From contig NZ_JAGSYG010000008.1 in the NCBI RefSeq assembly GCF_025685655.1, positions 1 to 64,000 on the forward strand: a DNA stretch of 64,000 nucleotides. Reading direction: 5' to 3'. Source of the stretch: Acidicapsa ligni. Its GTDB lineage: Bacteria > Acidobacteriota > Terriglobia > Terriglobales > Acidobacteriaceae. Shown here piece by piece: positions 43,471 through 52,066 of this stretch. A program made the position numbers and the translations under genes. Under the pieces are notes generated by a model. It had not been told where the DNA came from and did not search any database. It saw only the letters and a program-made list of their open reading frames with translations. Positions within the stretch are counted from its first letter, which is position 1, and each line of letters opens with the position of its first letter.

Positions 43471-45219
43471 CTACCGGCGCATTCCGGTCTGGCCGTCGAG
43501 ATGGTGGGGGTTGCTGGTGTTGGCGCAGTAGGAGTTGTCGGAGGTAGGCGAACCGGTGCCGGAGAGGCGCAGAACGACGCCGCCCACATCACCGCCTGCT
43601 TCAAGAGCGGAGCAGCTGCTGGAGTTCAGACCTACGTGGCCGTCGGCGATCGATGCGACGGGAGGCAAACCTGAACCGGCAGGCGGAAGGAAGTGCGAAC
43701 GGACCACAGTGAGGCTGGATGGAACGATGAAGTCCGGACGTGCGGTAGTGGTGTCGAAGGTGACGAAGCTCTGGGCAGCGCTGGCAAGGGTGGTGACCGC
43801 CGAGGGAACGGTGGTGCCCTTGGAAACGAGGCGCAGCAGCGACCAGATGGGATATCCGTTAACAGCGTTCATTGCGTGCAGATCAACGTTGGCCAACTCG
43901 GTGGTGCTGTTGAGCGGAATGGCGCCGTTATAGGCGGTGTAAGAGCTGGAGCTGTTGAGCAGAGGATCGATGCTATCGACCATCAGGTACTTGCCGTTGG
44001 TGGAACTGAATCCGGAGAAGTTTGCAACGCTCCAGAAGCCGTAGCCGATGTTGTTATTGATGCCGCCGACGACGCCATTGCTGCGAACGAAGGAGAGCTC
44101 CTGACCGGTGCCGATGGTGCGGATACGAGCGCCAGTGCTGGCGGTCGTGATGTTGAGCGGGTTGAGGGCGACGGTGCCGGTTCCGTTGGCGGTGCAGGCC
44201 CGCTGGGCGAGGGTACCGTTGGTGGCGTTCTGATTAACGCCCACATCCTGGGAGGTCATGTTAACCGTGGTGTTGGGGACGTTGTACTCCATGGTGTTGT
44301 AGGTACCAGAGAGAGGCTCGCGAATACCGACGTAGACGCGGTCTCCGCTTGTAGAAGTAGGCGATGTAACCTGGTCGGAGTAAGAGAAGGTGCCGTCGAG
44401 GAACTTGGCCAGAGCAGCGCTCGTGATGTTTGAGAACTGGCCGAGGCCGGTGGTGCTGCTGCCGTTGACGACGACGATGATCGGCGTAGCACCGACCGGG
44501 GTGACGGTGAAGGCCGGCAGGGTGAAGTTGATGACATTGAAGACGCTGGAGCTGCCGGTGACAGCAGTGGTAACCTGGGCGTGCGTGACGTCGGTTTTCG
44601 AGTATCCGAGGCCCAGATACTGTGTGCCAGCGATAACGGAGCCGCAGGGTGTGAGAGCGCGGGCGGTAGCGAACTCGGCATCCTCAGGACGGATGTCGGT
44701 TCCGGCCGCATTGATGGCAGCTGAGTTTAAGGCGTTCGCGATCTCCGTGGGCAAGGGGACCTCGGTCACCAGGCCGCTAAACTGGCCCGCAGAAGCCGGA
44801 TCGGTGGTGGGGAAGTTGGTGATGGAACAGGCTGTGCCATCGAAGAGGCAGCGGTTGCCAACGACCGAGTCGGTCGTCAGATAAGAGTAGATGGCAGTGC
44901 CCGTGCCGGGAGCCGCGCAGGTGCCGCCAGCAGGTGTCCAGGCCGCCCAAGCGTTGCCGGAGTCCGTTGCCGGTGTGCTCGCGGTGAAGGGCGCAGTAGC
45001 ATCTTTCGCGATCAGTCCGGCGCCGCTCCAGATGCAGGTGGCATGGATGCTGCCCAGGGTGGCTGAGGAAGCTCCGAGGCCGAGTTCGAGAGCAATACCG
45101 GACGAGCCAAGGCCCTTGAATGCGACATTGGCAGAAGTAATGCCCTGAGCATGCGCGTTCGCCGAGAGAGCGATGAGGGCCACGCCGGTGGCGATGGCTG
45201 ACTTGATAATCATCTTCAT
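43471..45219 (-). CDS. Large exported protein of unknown function
   Basis: A 582-residue protein. It starts at 45219 (AAAGGAG upstream) with a clear signal peptide cut after ANAHAQ. The mature part is rich in Ser, Thr, Gly and Asn with few charges, as in surface or substrate-binding proteins. Segments such as PIIVVVNGSSTTGLGQFSNI and FSYSDQVTSPTSTSGDRVYV recall PstS-like periplasmic phosphate-binding proteins, but the match is weak and I do not assign it. Five cysteine-containing segments suggest disulfides. It is transcribed away from the lipoprotein/sigma locus, with about 790 bases between. Confidence 0.7.
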   Translation of the reverse strand: MKMIIKSAIATGVALIALSANAHAQGITSANVAFKGLGSSGIALELGLGASSATLGSIHATCIWSGAGLIAKDATAPFTASTPATDSGNAWAAWTPAGGTCAAPGTGTAIYSYLTTDSVVGNRCLFDGTACSITNFPTTDPASAGQFSGLVTEVPLPTEIANALNSAAINAAGTDIRPEDAEFATARALTPCGSVIAGTQYLGLGYSKTDVTHAQVTTAVTGSSSVFNVINFTLPAFTVTPVGATPIIVVVNGSSTTGLGQFSNITSAALAKFLDGTFSYSDQVTSPTSTSGDRVYVGIREPLSGTYNTMEYNVPNTTVNMTSQDVGVNQNATNGTLAQRACTANGTGTVALNPLNITTASTGARIRTIGTGQELSFVRSNGVVGGINNNIGYGFWSVANFSGFSSTNGKYLMVDSIDPLLNSSSSYTAYNGAIPLNSTTELANVDLHAMNAVNGYPIWSLLRLVSKGTTVPSAVTTLASAAQSFVTFDTTTARPDFIVPSSLTVVRSHFLPPAGSGLPPVASIADGHVGLNSSSCSALEAGGDVGGVVLRLSGTGSPTSDNSYCANTSNPHHLDGQTGMRR

Positions 45220-46005
45220 CAGAATCTGCTCCTTTAAAACTGTAAACTTAGCGTTGACCACGGCCAGGGTGATAGGCCGAAGCTGTTTCGCGGGTCCATA
45301 CGGTGAAGGTTGGGCAAGTGTCTAAGTGACGATTGAGAAACAAGGAGAGTGAATCAGGAACGAGATTATTACTCTCGTTCCTAACAATGAATTACGGGTG
45401 AGGCGTGGATTTACAATGGGGCCAGGTATCAGATTCACTGGAAATTCAAAGACAGTCATTTCTAAGTAACCAGGAGTTATCTGACTAGATATCATGTAAG
45501 TATTAGCTCGAATGCAAGCGCGATTGAGCTAGATGAAATGGAACGCATCGCCAGAATAGAAGTTACTCGGTCCGGCTTTTCAATAGTTTATAGAGACGAT
45601 AGATAGTATGACTACGAAGTAACTAGCGTGTTGCATCGTGATCCTCTGGTTCGGCGGGAAGACGGATGCCCGGCTCAATTCACTTGAGTTTAATACTGTC
45701 TCACCGGTTGCTGTGTAACGATCAGATTTCTCTTGAGAGCAAGTCTGCAAAGACTTTGAATCGATTGGCGCCATGCTTTTATCCGGCACGCCGGTGTGCT
45801 GTTTGTCCCGAGTTCGCTTCCTTATCAATCAAGTTCATAAAAAATAAAGTTAGTGTCTGCCGTTGAGAATTCCTGGCGAACCCGTCATTACTGTGAAGGC
45901 ACTGACTTACCCACTGCTAGTTGACGATTGCAATCTGATTGCAAGTCCAGCGCGGAAGTATGTGGGAGGCCGGTCAAGCGGTGTTATATGGAGGCGGGCG
46001 CGGGT
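45220..46005. other. Long intergenic region
   Basis: About 780 bases with lower GC content and no credible gene. Two short frames (45580-45828 minus, 45666-45866 plus) overlap each other and lack ribosome sites. This is the shared upstream region of the exported protein (minus) and the giant lipoprotein (plus) and may hold the promoters recognised by the locus's own sigma factor. Confidence 0.5.
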
Positions 46006-49000
46006 ATGTCGATTAAGTGTGTGGTGTCGCGGGTAGTGGTCGGCGTTTCCCTGATCCCCCTTTTCCTGGCTTCCTTATTGCTCTCAGGTTGTGGCGGTTC
46101 TTCAATGCCGGCGGGTGGGGTTCCTACTCCATCGTTCGCTCCGGCGGGCGGAACTTACAACTCGTCGCAGGCCGTGACGATTAGCGATACCACGCAGAAT
46201 GCAGTGTTGTATTGCACGACAGACGGATCGACTCCGACGACATCGTCGCCGCGTTGCGCTCAGCCAACGACGGTTTATCAGACCGAGTTTCTGCAGGCGA
46301 TTGCGGTGGTGCCAGGCAAGACTACCAGCAATGTAGCCGCGGCGGCTTACACGATCAATCTGAATACGGTTGCCACGCCGAGCTTCACGCCGGCGGGGGG
46401 CGCGTATACGGGGCCGCAGCAGGTTACGATCGCAGATGCGACTGCTGGTGCAAATGTGTACTACACGACTGACGGCAGTACGCCGACGGCCTCCTCGCAG
46501 CTTTATATGAATACGACGCCGATCCAGGTTTCGAAAAGCGAGACAATCAACGCTATCGCTGTGGCTGCAGGCTACTCGAACAGCGGCGTGGTCAGTGCGA
46601 CTTATTCCATCAACCAGGCCGTAGCCGCTCCAGTCTTCTCAGTCGGTACGGGTAGCTATACCTCGGCCCAGATGGTGACGATCACCGATCAGACCGCCGG
46701 GGCAGTTATCTATTATTCGCTGAACGGTACGGCCAGCACTGCTTCCTCGGTATACAGTGGCCCGGTCACCATTGCGAAGACGGCCACCTTGAGCGCTATC
46801 GCTGTGGTGAATGGAACCAGCAGCCCAGTTACCCTGGCTGCTTATGCGATCACCATGAATGCGCCCGTGCCCGCACCCGCCTTTTTCCCGGCCAGCGGCG
46901 CTTCCTTCCAGGTGGGACAGCAATCCATCACGATCTCTGATGTCGATACGAGTGCCGTGATCCACTACACGATCGATGGCAGCGCGGTGAGCAGTTCTTC
47001 ACCAACTTACAGTGCTCCGATTTCGCTCACGACTCCAGGAACGATTACAGTTCAGGCCATTGCTGTCGATGCCAACGAGGGCAATAGCGCCGCGGCCATG
47101 GCGACTTACACGGTAACGGCGGCGGCGGTTGTGCCGCCACCGGCATTCTCCCCGGCAAGCGGCAGCGCGGTCACCGTCGGACAGACGGTACAGTTGGCTG
47201 ACAGCGATGCTAATGCTGTCATTCACGTAACTACCGATGGCACCCCGCCGACAGCTAACTCGCCTGCATACAGCGCGCCCATCGCATTGAACGTGGCTGG
47301 ATCTATCACGATTCAGGCGATTGCGATCGATAACGGCAGCACGAGCACGGTTGCTACGGCATCCTACGATGTTGCTCCAGCGGGGGCTGGGCTGACTGGA
47401 AAGGTGCTGAGCGGGACGACTCCGATCAAGGGTGCTTCGGTGCAGTTGTATAGCGCGGGCAGCACTGGCTACGGCTCAAGTGGTACTGCGATAGGCGCTT
47501 CGGTGAGCACGGATGCGACCGGCGCGTTCATGCTTAATTACGGCACTTGCCCGGCATCGCCCAACGACCTGTTTTACCTGGTGGCTACAGGCGGGGATAC
47601 AGGGAGCGGGGCTAACTCCTCGATCGCATTGATGACCGCGCTGGGACCATGCAGCGCGCTTTCTACAAGCGGCGTGTCGGTGGTGATCAATGAGGCTACG
47701 ACGGCTGCTTCGGCTTACGCGCTCTCTGCATTCATGACCACCGCTCCGAATGTGGGTACGTCTGCGACGAACTACCAGGGGTTGAGCAACTCGTTTGCCA
47801 CGGTCAACAATCTGGTGAACACGGCTGCTGGAACGGTGCTGACGATAACCCCTGCGTATGCGTCCAATCCGGTCCCGCTCCTGAATAGCAGCACGGTGCC
47901 GCAGGCGCGTATCGACACGCTGGCGGACATTCTGGCGAGCTGCACGGCTTCGAGCGGCGGGGGAGCATGTTCGGCCCTGTTTAGCGCAGCCACGCCTTCG
48001 GGCGGTATGGCTCCAGGCGACACGCTCCAGGCCATTCTGGACGTGGCGCAGAATCCTGGACTGAATGTATCGACTCTCTTTGGCTTGGCTTCTGCTACTG
48101 GTCCGTTTCAGCCGGAGTTAGCGGTTGCGCCGAATGACTGGACGATCGCGCTCACCTATACCGGTGCAGGGCTGGGGCTTTCACCTACGACCTTGGCCAG
48201 CTATAGCTCGGGAGGGAATGACTACACAGATCTTGGACCAATCATCAACACGGGTATGGCTATCGACGCCCTGGGCAATATATGGGTCACCGCATTCGGC
48301 GAGGATGGGCAGGCAGGCTTGCCTAGTCCGAGACCGCAAGACGCTGTTCACGCGATCCTTGCCCGGTTCGATGCGCTGGGTGCACCGGTTACCCCGGCAA
48401 CGACCCTGAGCACTGACGCTACGCCGCAGATTACTTTTGGCGGTTATGATCCTGAACCTGGCAGTCCGGTGGCGCTCATTGGGGCGATCGCGTTCGATGC
48501 TTCTGATAATGCCTGGCTGGGGGATTTGAATCCGTCGGCCTCGGGTCAGTCTTCGCTGCTCGCAGTTGGACAAACTGGTTCTGTGATCCTACCTCCTGCG
48601 CAAAATGTCAGCTCAGTTACAGGCCTTGCACTCGATTCGGTGGGCAATATCTGGGCAACGTCGGTCAACGGCATCTTCGAGTACACATACAACAGCAGTA
48701 ACCAGTCGTTATCTCAGATTTTATCGAATAATCCCGGCTTCACGAGCCAGACCGGTGACCTAACCTTTGACTCGAATGGAATTCCATGGGTGACTCAAAT
48801 CGATGCAAACTCCATCCAGCCGAGATTGTTCGCCCTGGATCCAGCCACCGGAAATGTCGTATACGACCCGTTCAATAGTGTGCCTGGTTACTTTGTAACT
48901 TCCTTGATAGCCGATGGATCAGGGGGCATCTACGGCTGCGATCCCACAGGCCTGAATCTGGATGTCTTGAACTACAACAGCAACTCGAATCCGCCGGCAG

Positions 49001-49443
49001 GTTCCATCCTCTTCATGTATCCGATCACCGATACAGGACGCGGTTGTGGAAACTCTTCTGCCGGTGGCTGGATGGTTCTTGACGGTCAGGGGCACATCTT
49101 TGTTTTAGATGCCAATTCGGGACTTGGAGTGATGACCCTTGACGAGTACACCACTGGCGGAGCCTTAATTTCTCCGGCTGCCAATGGCTACACGGGAACG
49201 AGCGCCGGGGAGGGGCTGACGCTTCATTTGGATGGAAACTATTTTCCACAAACCAATACGCCTATTGGCGCAATGGACGGTTCGGGCAACCTGTGGGTTA
49301 TGAATTACGACACTAGTGGTCTGGATGCCAACTTTAATGTGATACCGGGCAACGTGCTGGTGGAGTTTGTGGGTATCGGTGCGCCGGTGGTTACACCTAC
49401 GTCAGTCGCGCTGAAAAACGGTCAGCTTGGAGCGCGGCCATAG
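46006..49443 (+). CDS. Giant lipoprotein with CHB_HEX-type repeats and beta-propeller
   Basis: An 1145-residue outer-surface protein. The signal peptide ends in the lipobox LLSGC (residues about 24-28). Five repeats of about 80-85 residues follow (each with P-F-P-A-G-G/Y...VTI-D...A-x-I-x-Y-T-x-D-G-S-x-P-T...I-x-A-I-A), the chitobiase/beta-hexosaminidase C-terminal type. Next come a carboxypeptidase-regulatory-like domain (GLTGKVLSGTTPIKGASVQL), a module with ARIDTLADILASC, and NHL-like propeller blades (ALGNIWVTAFGE, VGNIWATSVNG, GSGNLWVMNYD). It ends in APVVTPTSVALKNGQLG. The ATG at 46006 after GGAGG is used. It precedes the sigma factor gene by 162 bases. Confidence 0.85.
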   Translation: MSIKCVVSRVVVGVSLIPLFLASLLLSGCGGSSMPAGGVPTPSFAPAGGTYNSSQAVTISDTTQNAVLYCTTDGSTPTTSSPRCAQPTTVYQTEFLQAIAVVPGKTTSNVAAAAYTINLNTVATPSFTPAGGAYTGPQQVTIADATAGANVYYTTDGSTPTASSQLYMNTTPIQVSKSETINAIAVAAGYSNSGVVSATYSINQAVAAPVFSVGTGSYTSAQMVTITDQTAGAVIYYSLNGTASTASSVYSGPVTIAKTATLSAIAVVNGTSSPVTLAAYAITMNAPVPAPAFFPASGASFQVGQQSITISDVDTSAVIHYTIDGSAVSSSSPTYSAPISLTTPGTITVQAIAVDANEGNSAAAMATYTVTAAAVVPPPAFSPASGSAVTVGQTVQLADSDANAVIHVTTDGTPPTANSPAYSAPIALNVAGSITIQAIAIDNGSTSTVATASYDVAPAGAGLTGKVLSGTTPIKGASVQLYSAGSTGYGSSGTAIGASVSTDATGAFMLNYGTCPASPNDLFYLVATGGDTGSGANSSIALMTALGPCSALSTSGVSVVINEATTAASAYALSAFMTTAPNVGTSATNYQGLSNSFATVNNLVNTAAGTVLTITPAYASNPVPLLNSSTVPQARIDTLADILASCTASSGGGACSALFSAATPSGGMAPGDTLQAILDVAQNPGLNVSTLFGLASATGPFQPELAVAPNDWTIALTYTGAGLGLSPTTLASYSSGGNDYTDLGPIINTGMAIDALGNIWVTAFGEDGQAGLPSPRPQDAVHAILARFDALGAPVTPATTLSTDATPQITFGGYDPEPGSPVALIGAIAFDASDNAWLGDLNPSASGQSSLLAVGQTGSVILPPAQNVSSVTGLALDSVGNIWATSVNGIFEYTYNSSNQSLSQILSNNPGFTSQTGDLTFDSNGIPWVTQIDANSIQPRLFALDPATGNVVYDPFNSVPGYFVTSLIADGSGGIYGCDPTGLNLDVLNYNSNSNPPAGSILFMYPITDTGRGCGNSSAGGWMVLDGQGHIFVLDANSGLGVMTLDEYTTGGALISPAANGYTGTSAGEGLTLHLDGNYFPQTNTPIGAMDGSGNLWVMNYDTSGLDANFNVIPGNVLVEFVGIGAPVVTPTSVALKNGQLGARP

Positions 49444-49605
49444 AGAACAAATACGTGGACCGCAGGAGCGTGCTTGCACGCCACGCCGCGTTCATAAAGC
49501 GCCAGAAATATTCAGACGGAAACATTCACTAACACGCATCCTCGCGATACGAGCAGAGGGCCAACAAGTGACAAATGTCTCGACGACCGGCGAGGAGTGG
49601 CGAGT

Positions 49606-50283
49606 ATGACGATTAATCGCAGGACAGAGCCAAGCGTACAAGAGTGCGTTTTAAGCGATAACTCGGTGGGCATAACCTGGTTGGGCTCGGACAGGTCGGC
49701 AAGGCGGGTAGTCTTCGTCACCGAGGAGATAGACCCGCCAGCGGCAACCGAGCGTCCAATGGACCTGATTGAAGCTGGCTGCGATCCGCGGCAGAGGATT
49801 CTGGCCCTTTATGACGAGTATCGGCCGAAGCTATTTCGATATCTGCGCAGCATGTACATCAGGGAAGACCTTGTCGAAGAAATCATCCAGGAAACTTTCA
49901 TGCGGTTGACCAAGGAAATGCTTACGAGGGAAAGCCAGGTGCAGCATATCGAGGCGTGGATCGTTCGAGTTGCGCGCAATCTTGGCGTGGATCTGTTGAG
50001 AAAGCGCCACGAAATCGTCATTGATAGTAACTCGACACCCTTTGTACTTGAGAATTGCCCGGACTCAGCGTCCTCGCCTGAAGAGGTGTATTCGAAGAAG
50101 GAGCGAACGAAAAAAATGGAAGCAGCGTTAACTGGCCTAAGACCCTTGCAACGCCAGTGTCTCCAGTTGCGAATACAAGGTTTCGGGTATAAAGCCATTG
50201 GTGTTTCCATCGGTATCAGCGAACAGCGCGCGGCCTTCATTGTGAAGCAGGCAACGACGTACCTGGCGGCTGCCTGTGAATGA
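49606..50283 (+). CDS. ECF-type RNA polymerase sigma factor
   Basis: A 225-residue ECF sigma factor. Region 2 is LFRYLRSMYIREDLVEEIIQ followed by ETFMRL, and region 4 is LRPLQRQCLQLRIQGFGYKA with the helix-turn-helix VSIGISEQRAAFIVKQA. About 55 extra residues precede region 2. The ATG at 49606, with GGAG 9 bases before it, is chosen over a GTG at 49597. It overlaps by 8 bases the downstream gene for a zinc-finger membrane protein, the classic sigma/anti-sigma layout. Its targets are probably the surrounding envelope genes, but this is not shown. Confidence 0.92.
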   Translation: MTINRRTEPSVQECVLSDNSVGITWLGSDRSARRVVFVTEEIDPPAATERPMDLIEAGCDPRQRILALYDEYRPKLFRYLRSMYIREDLVEEIIQETFMRLTKEMLTRESQVQHIEAWIVRVARNLGVDLLRKRHEIVIDSNSTPFVLENCPDSASSPEEVYSKKERTKKMEAALTGLRPLQRQCLQLRIQGFGYKAIGVSIGISEQRAAFIVKQATTYLAAACE

Positions 50284-52057
50284 TCGAACCATACTGGACC
50301 GGCTATTGACGGGCTTGGTGCCGGGTCTCAAGCAGCATCTCTCGAATGCGACGATGGCGGAGTTTTCCGGAGGGCGGCTGTCTGCGCTCGACCGGTGGAT
50401 TGTCAGGCAGCACCTGGCGAAATGCTGGGGCTGCCGTGGCCGTCTGCATTATCTGAAGGGGCCTGGCGCTGAGTGCATCCTGCAGGAGTACAGCGAGGCT
50501 ACTGAATTCGTGGCCAGTCAACCGCCGGAGAGGCCGAGAGCTGTTTTGGCTGCATGGCTGGAGGAATATGTAAGCCAGGAAGGTGAAAGGGAGCTGCACG
50601 CGCGGCCCCGTGCTGGTGGGATGCGGTTAAGGGTTGCGCCCCGGCTGCTGGCAGTTTCGCTGTCTCTTGTAGTCGCGATCTCGGCAGGGTCTTTTTACTT
50701 TTGGCCGAGACCGGTTGCACTGGGTGTCAGCGCAGATGACCTGTTGAACAAGGCGGCGCGATGGGAGCATCCAGACCCGAATGCGAATGCGGGATTTGCC
50801 TATCAGAAGCTGGAGATCAAGACGAACGGTAGCAGGTTGGAGCGCTCAGTGTATTGGGATCTACATGGCAAGCGGCTTGCGAAGGCGGTTGCGCCGACAG
50901 GCACCACACGGCAACTGAAGGCGACCCTGGAACAGGCCGGTGTGAATTGGGATCATCCTATCTCCGCGGAAGATTACCTGACTTGGCGTGGGGAGCAGGC
51001 GCGGCGCGAGGACTCCATTACCAGAACGGGCGAGCACTTACTTACGCTGACGACGACCATGGACACTGGCGCCGTACTCGGGCAGTCCCTTACTATGCGC
51101 GACACGGATTTTCACCCCGTGGCTCGAACGGTGGATTTTCGCGACCGGGAACATGTGGAAATCGCAGAGTTGGACTATGCAGTTCTTCCGTGGAATGTGC
51201 CCCAGGCGAGTGTCTTTGAGCCGCTGGGCAACGCCGATATTGTTTCGACAGCAAACGCGCGGATCCTTCCAATTTTTCCATTAGCTGCTCCGAGCCAGGA
51301 GCAGTTGGATGAGGCGGAGCTTGGCGTGAGGCTTGTGTTGAACCAGCTTCATGCCGACATCGGTGAGCAAATTACGATTCACCAATCTTCGCAGGTTGTT
51401 GATGTGGAGGGCATGGTTGAAACGGAGAAGCAGAAGAACGAACTGCGTGCTCAGCTTGCGACCATTCCGCGAGTCCATGTTTCGATTCAGAGTCTGGACG
51501 ATGTGAAGAGAACTCGGGAGTATGGCATTACCCCGGAGCAGATAGAGGCGGTCACGATGCAGGATCAGGCGTCCGCGTTACAGATGTTTCTTGAATCGCG
51601 AGGGCGGGATGTAAAGGACAGCAACCTGATTGCGCACAGGCTGTTCAGCACAGCTCTCACGATCAGCCAGGAAAGCGAAGCCCTTGCGGAATTGCAGTCG
51701 CGGTTCCGGCCAAACGCCACGAGTTCGATGATGATGTCGGCTACACTTGCGGATTTGATCTACAGCCATCAAGAGCGGTTGGAAGATGTGTTGAAGCAGG
51801 AAAGACATTTGCTTGCGGAGATCGGGGCGGCAGATGCAATGGGTGAGGAAAGTAGCAGGCATCCCGTATCACTTTCGGAGGCAGCGGCTCGCAATCTAGC
51901 GCTCACCAAAGAACTCACGCGAACAGACCTTCCACCGGAACGAAAGGCGGCAGCTATCTGCACTGACTTATCTGCCGCGGCAGACAGGATAGATATGGCT
52001 GCGCAATCGGTTAACGGGGTGCTACAAGAGAATGCTGTCACGAGTGGAAAGGACTAG
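50276..52057 (+). CDS. Membrane anti-sigma-like protein with BON-like region
   Basis: A 593-residue protein that starts with GTG within the sigma gene. The N-terminus has an anti-sigma zinc-finger-like motif RQHLAKCWGCRGR (His-x3-Cys-x2-Cys, about 43-52). A single membrane helix (LLAVSLSLVVAISAGSFYFW, about 123-142) is followed by a large extracytoplasmic part. Within that, ITIHQSSQVVDVEGMVETEK and LATIPRVHVSIQSLDDV have the strand-helix-strand pattern of a BON domain. The last 200 residues are helical. Much longer than standard anti-sigmas, it may sense the envelope state directly. Confidence 0.8.
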   Translation: MNDRTILDRLLTGLVPGLKQHLSNATMAEFSGGRLSALDRWIVRQHLAKCWGCRGRLHYLKGPGAECILQEYSEATEFVASQPPERPRAVLAAWLEEYVSQEGERELHARPRAGGMRLRVAPRLLAVSLSLVVAISAGSFYFWPRPVALGVSADDLLNKAARWEHPDPNANAGFAYQKLEIKTNGSRLERSVYWDLHGKRLAKAVAPTGTTRQLKATLEQAGVNWDHPISAEDYLTWRGEQARREDSITRTGEHLLTLTTTMDTGAVLGQSLTMRDTDFHPVARTVDFRDREHVEIAELDYAVLPWNVPQASVFEPLGNADIVSTANARILPIFPLAAPSQEQLDEAELGVRLVLNQLHADIGEQITIHQSSQVVDVEGMVETEKQKNELRAQLATIPRVHVSIQSLDDVKRTREYGITPEQIEAVTMQDQASALQMFLESRGRDVKDSNLIAHRLFSTALTISQESEALAELQSRFRPNATSSMMMSATLADLIYSHQERLEDVLKQERHLLAEIGAADAMGEESSRHPVSLSEAAARNLALTKELTRTDLPPERKAAAICTDLSAAADRIDMAAQSVNGVLQENAVTSGKD

Positions 52058-52066
52058 GGGCAGGTC

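Noticed and set aside
43693..44433. 246-codon plus-strand frame
   Set aside because: Antisense to the large exported protein; its Gly/Ala/Val-rich composition is what the reversed Thr/Ser-rich codons give, and no start signal is present.
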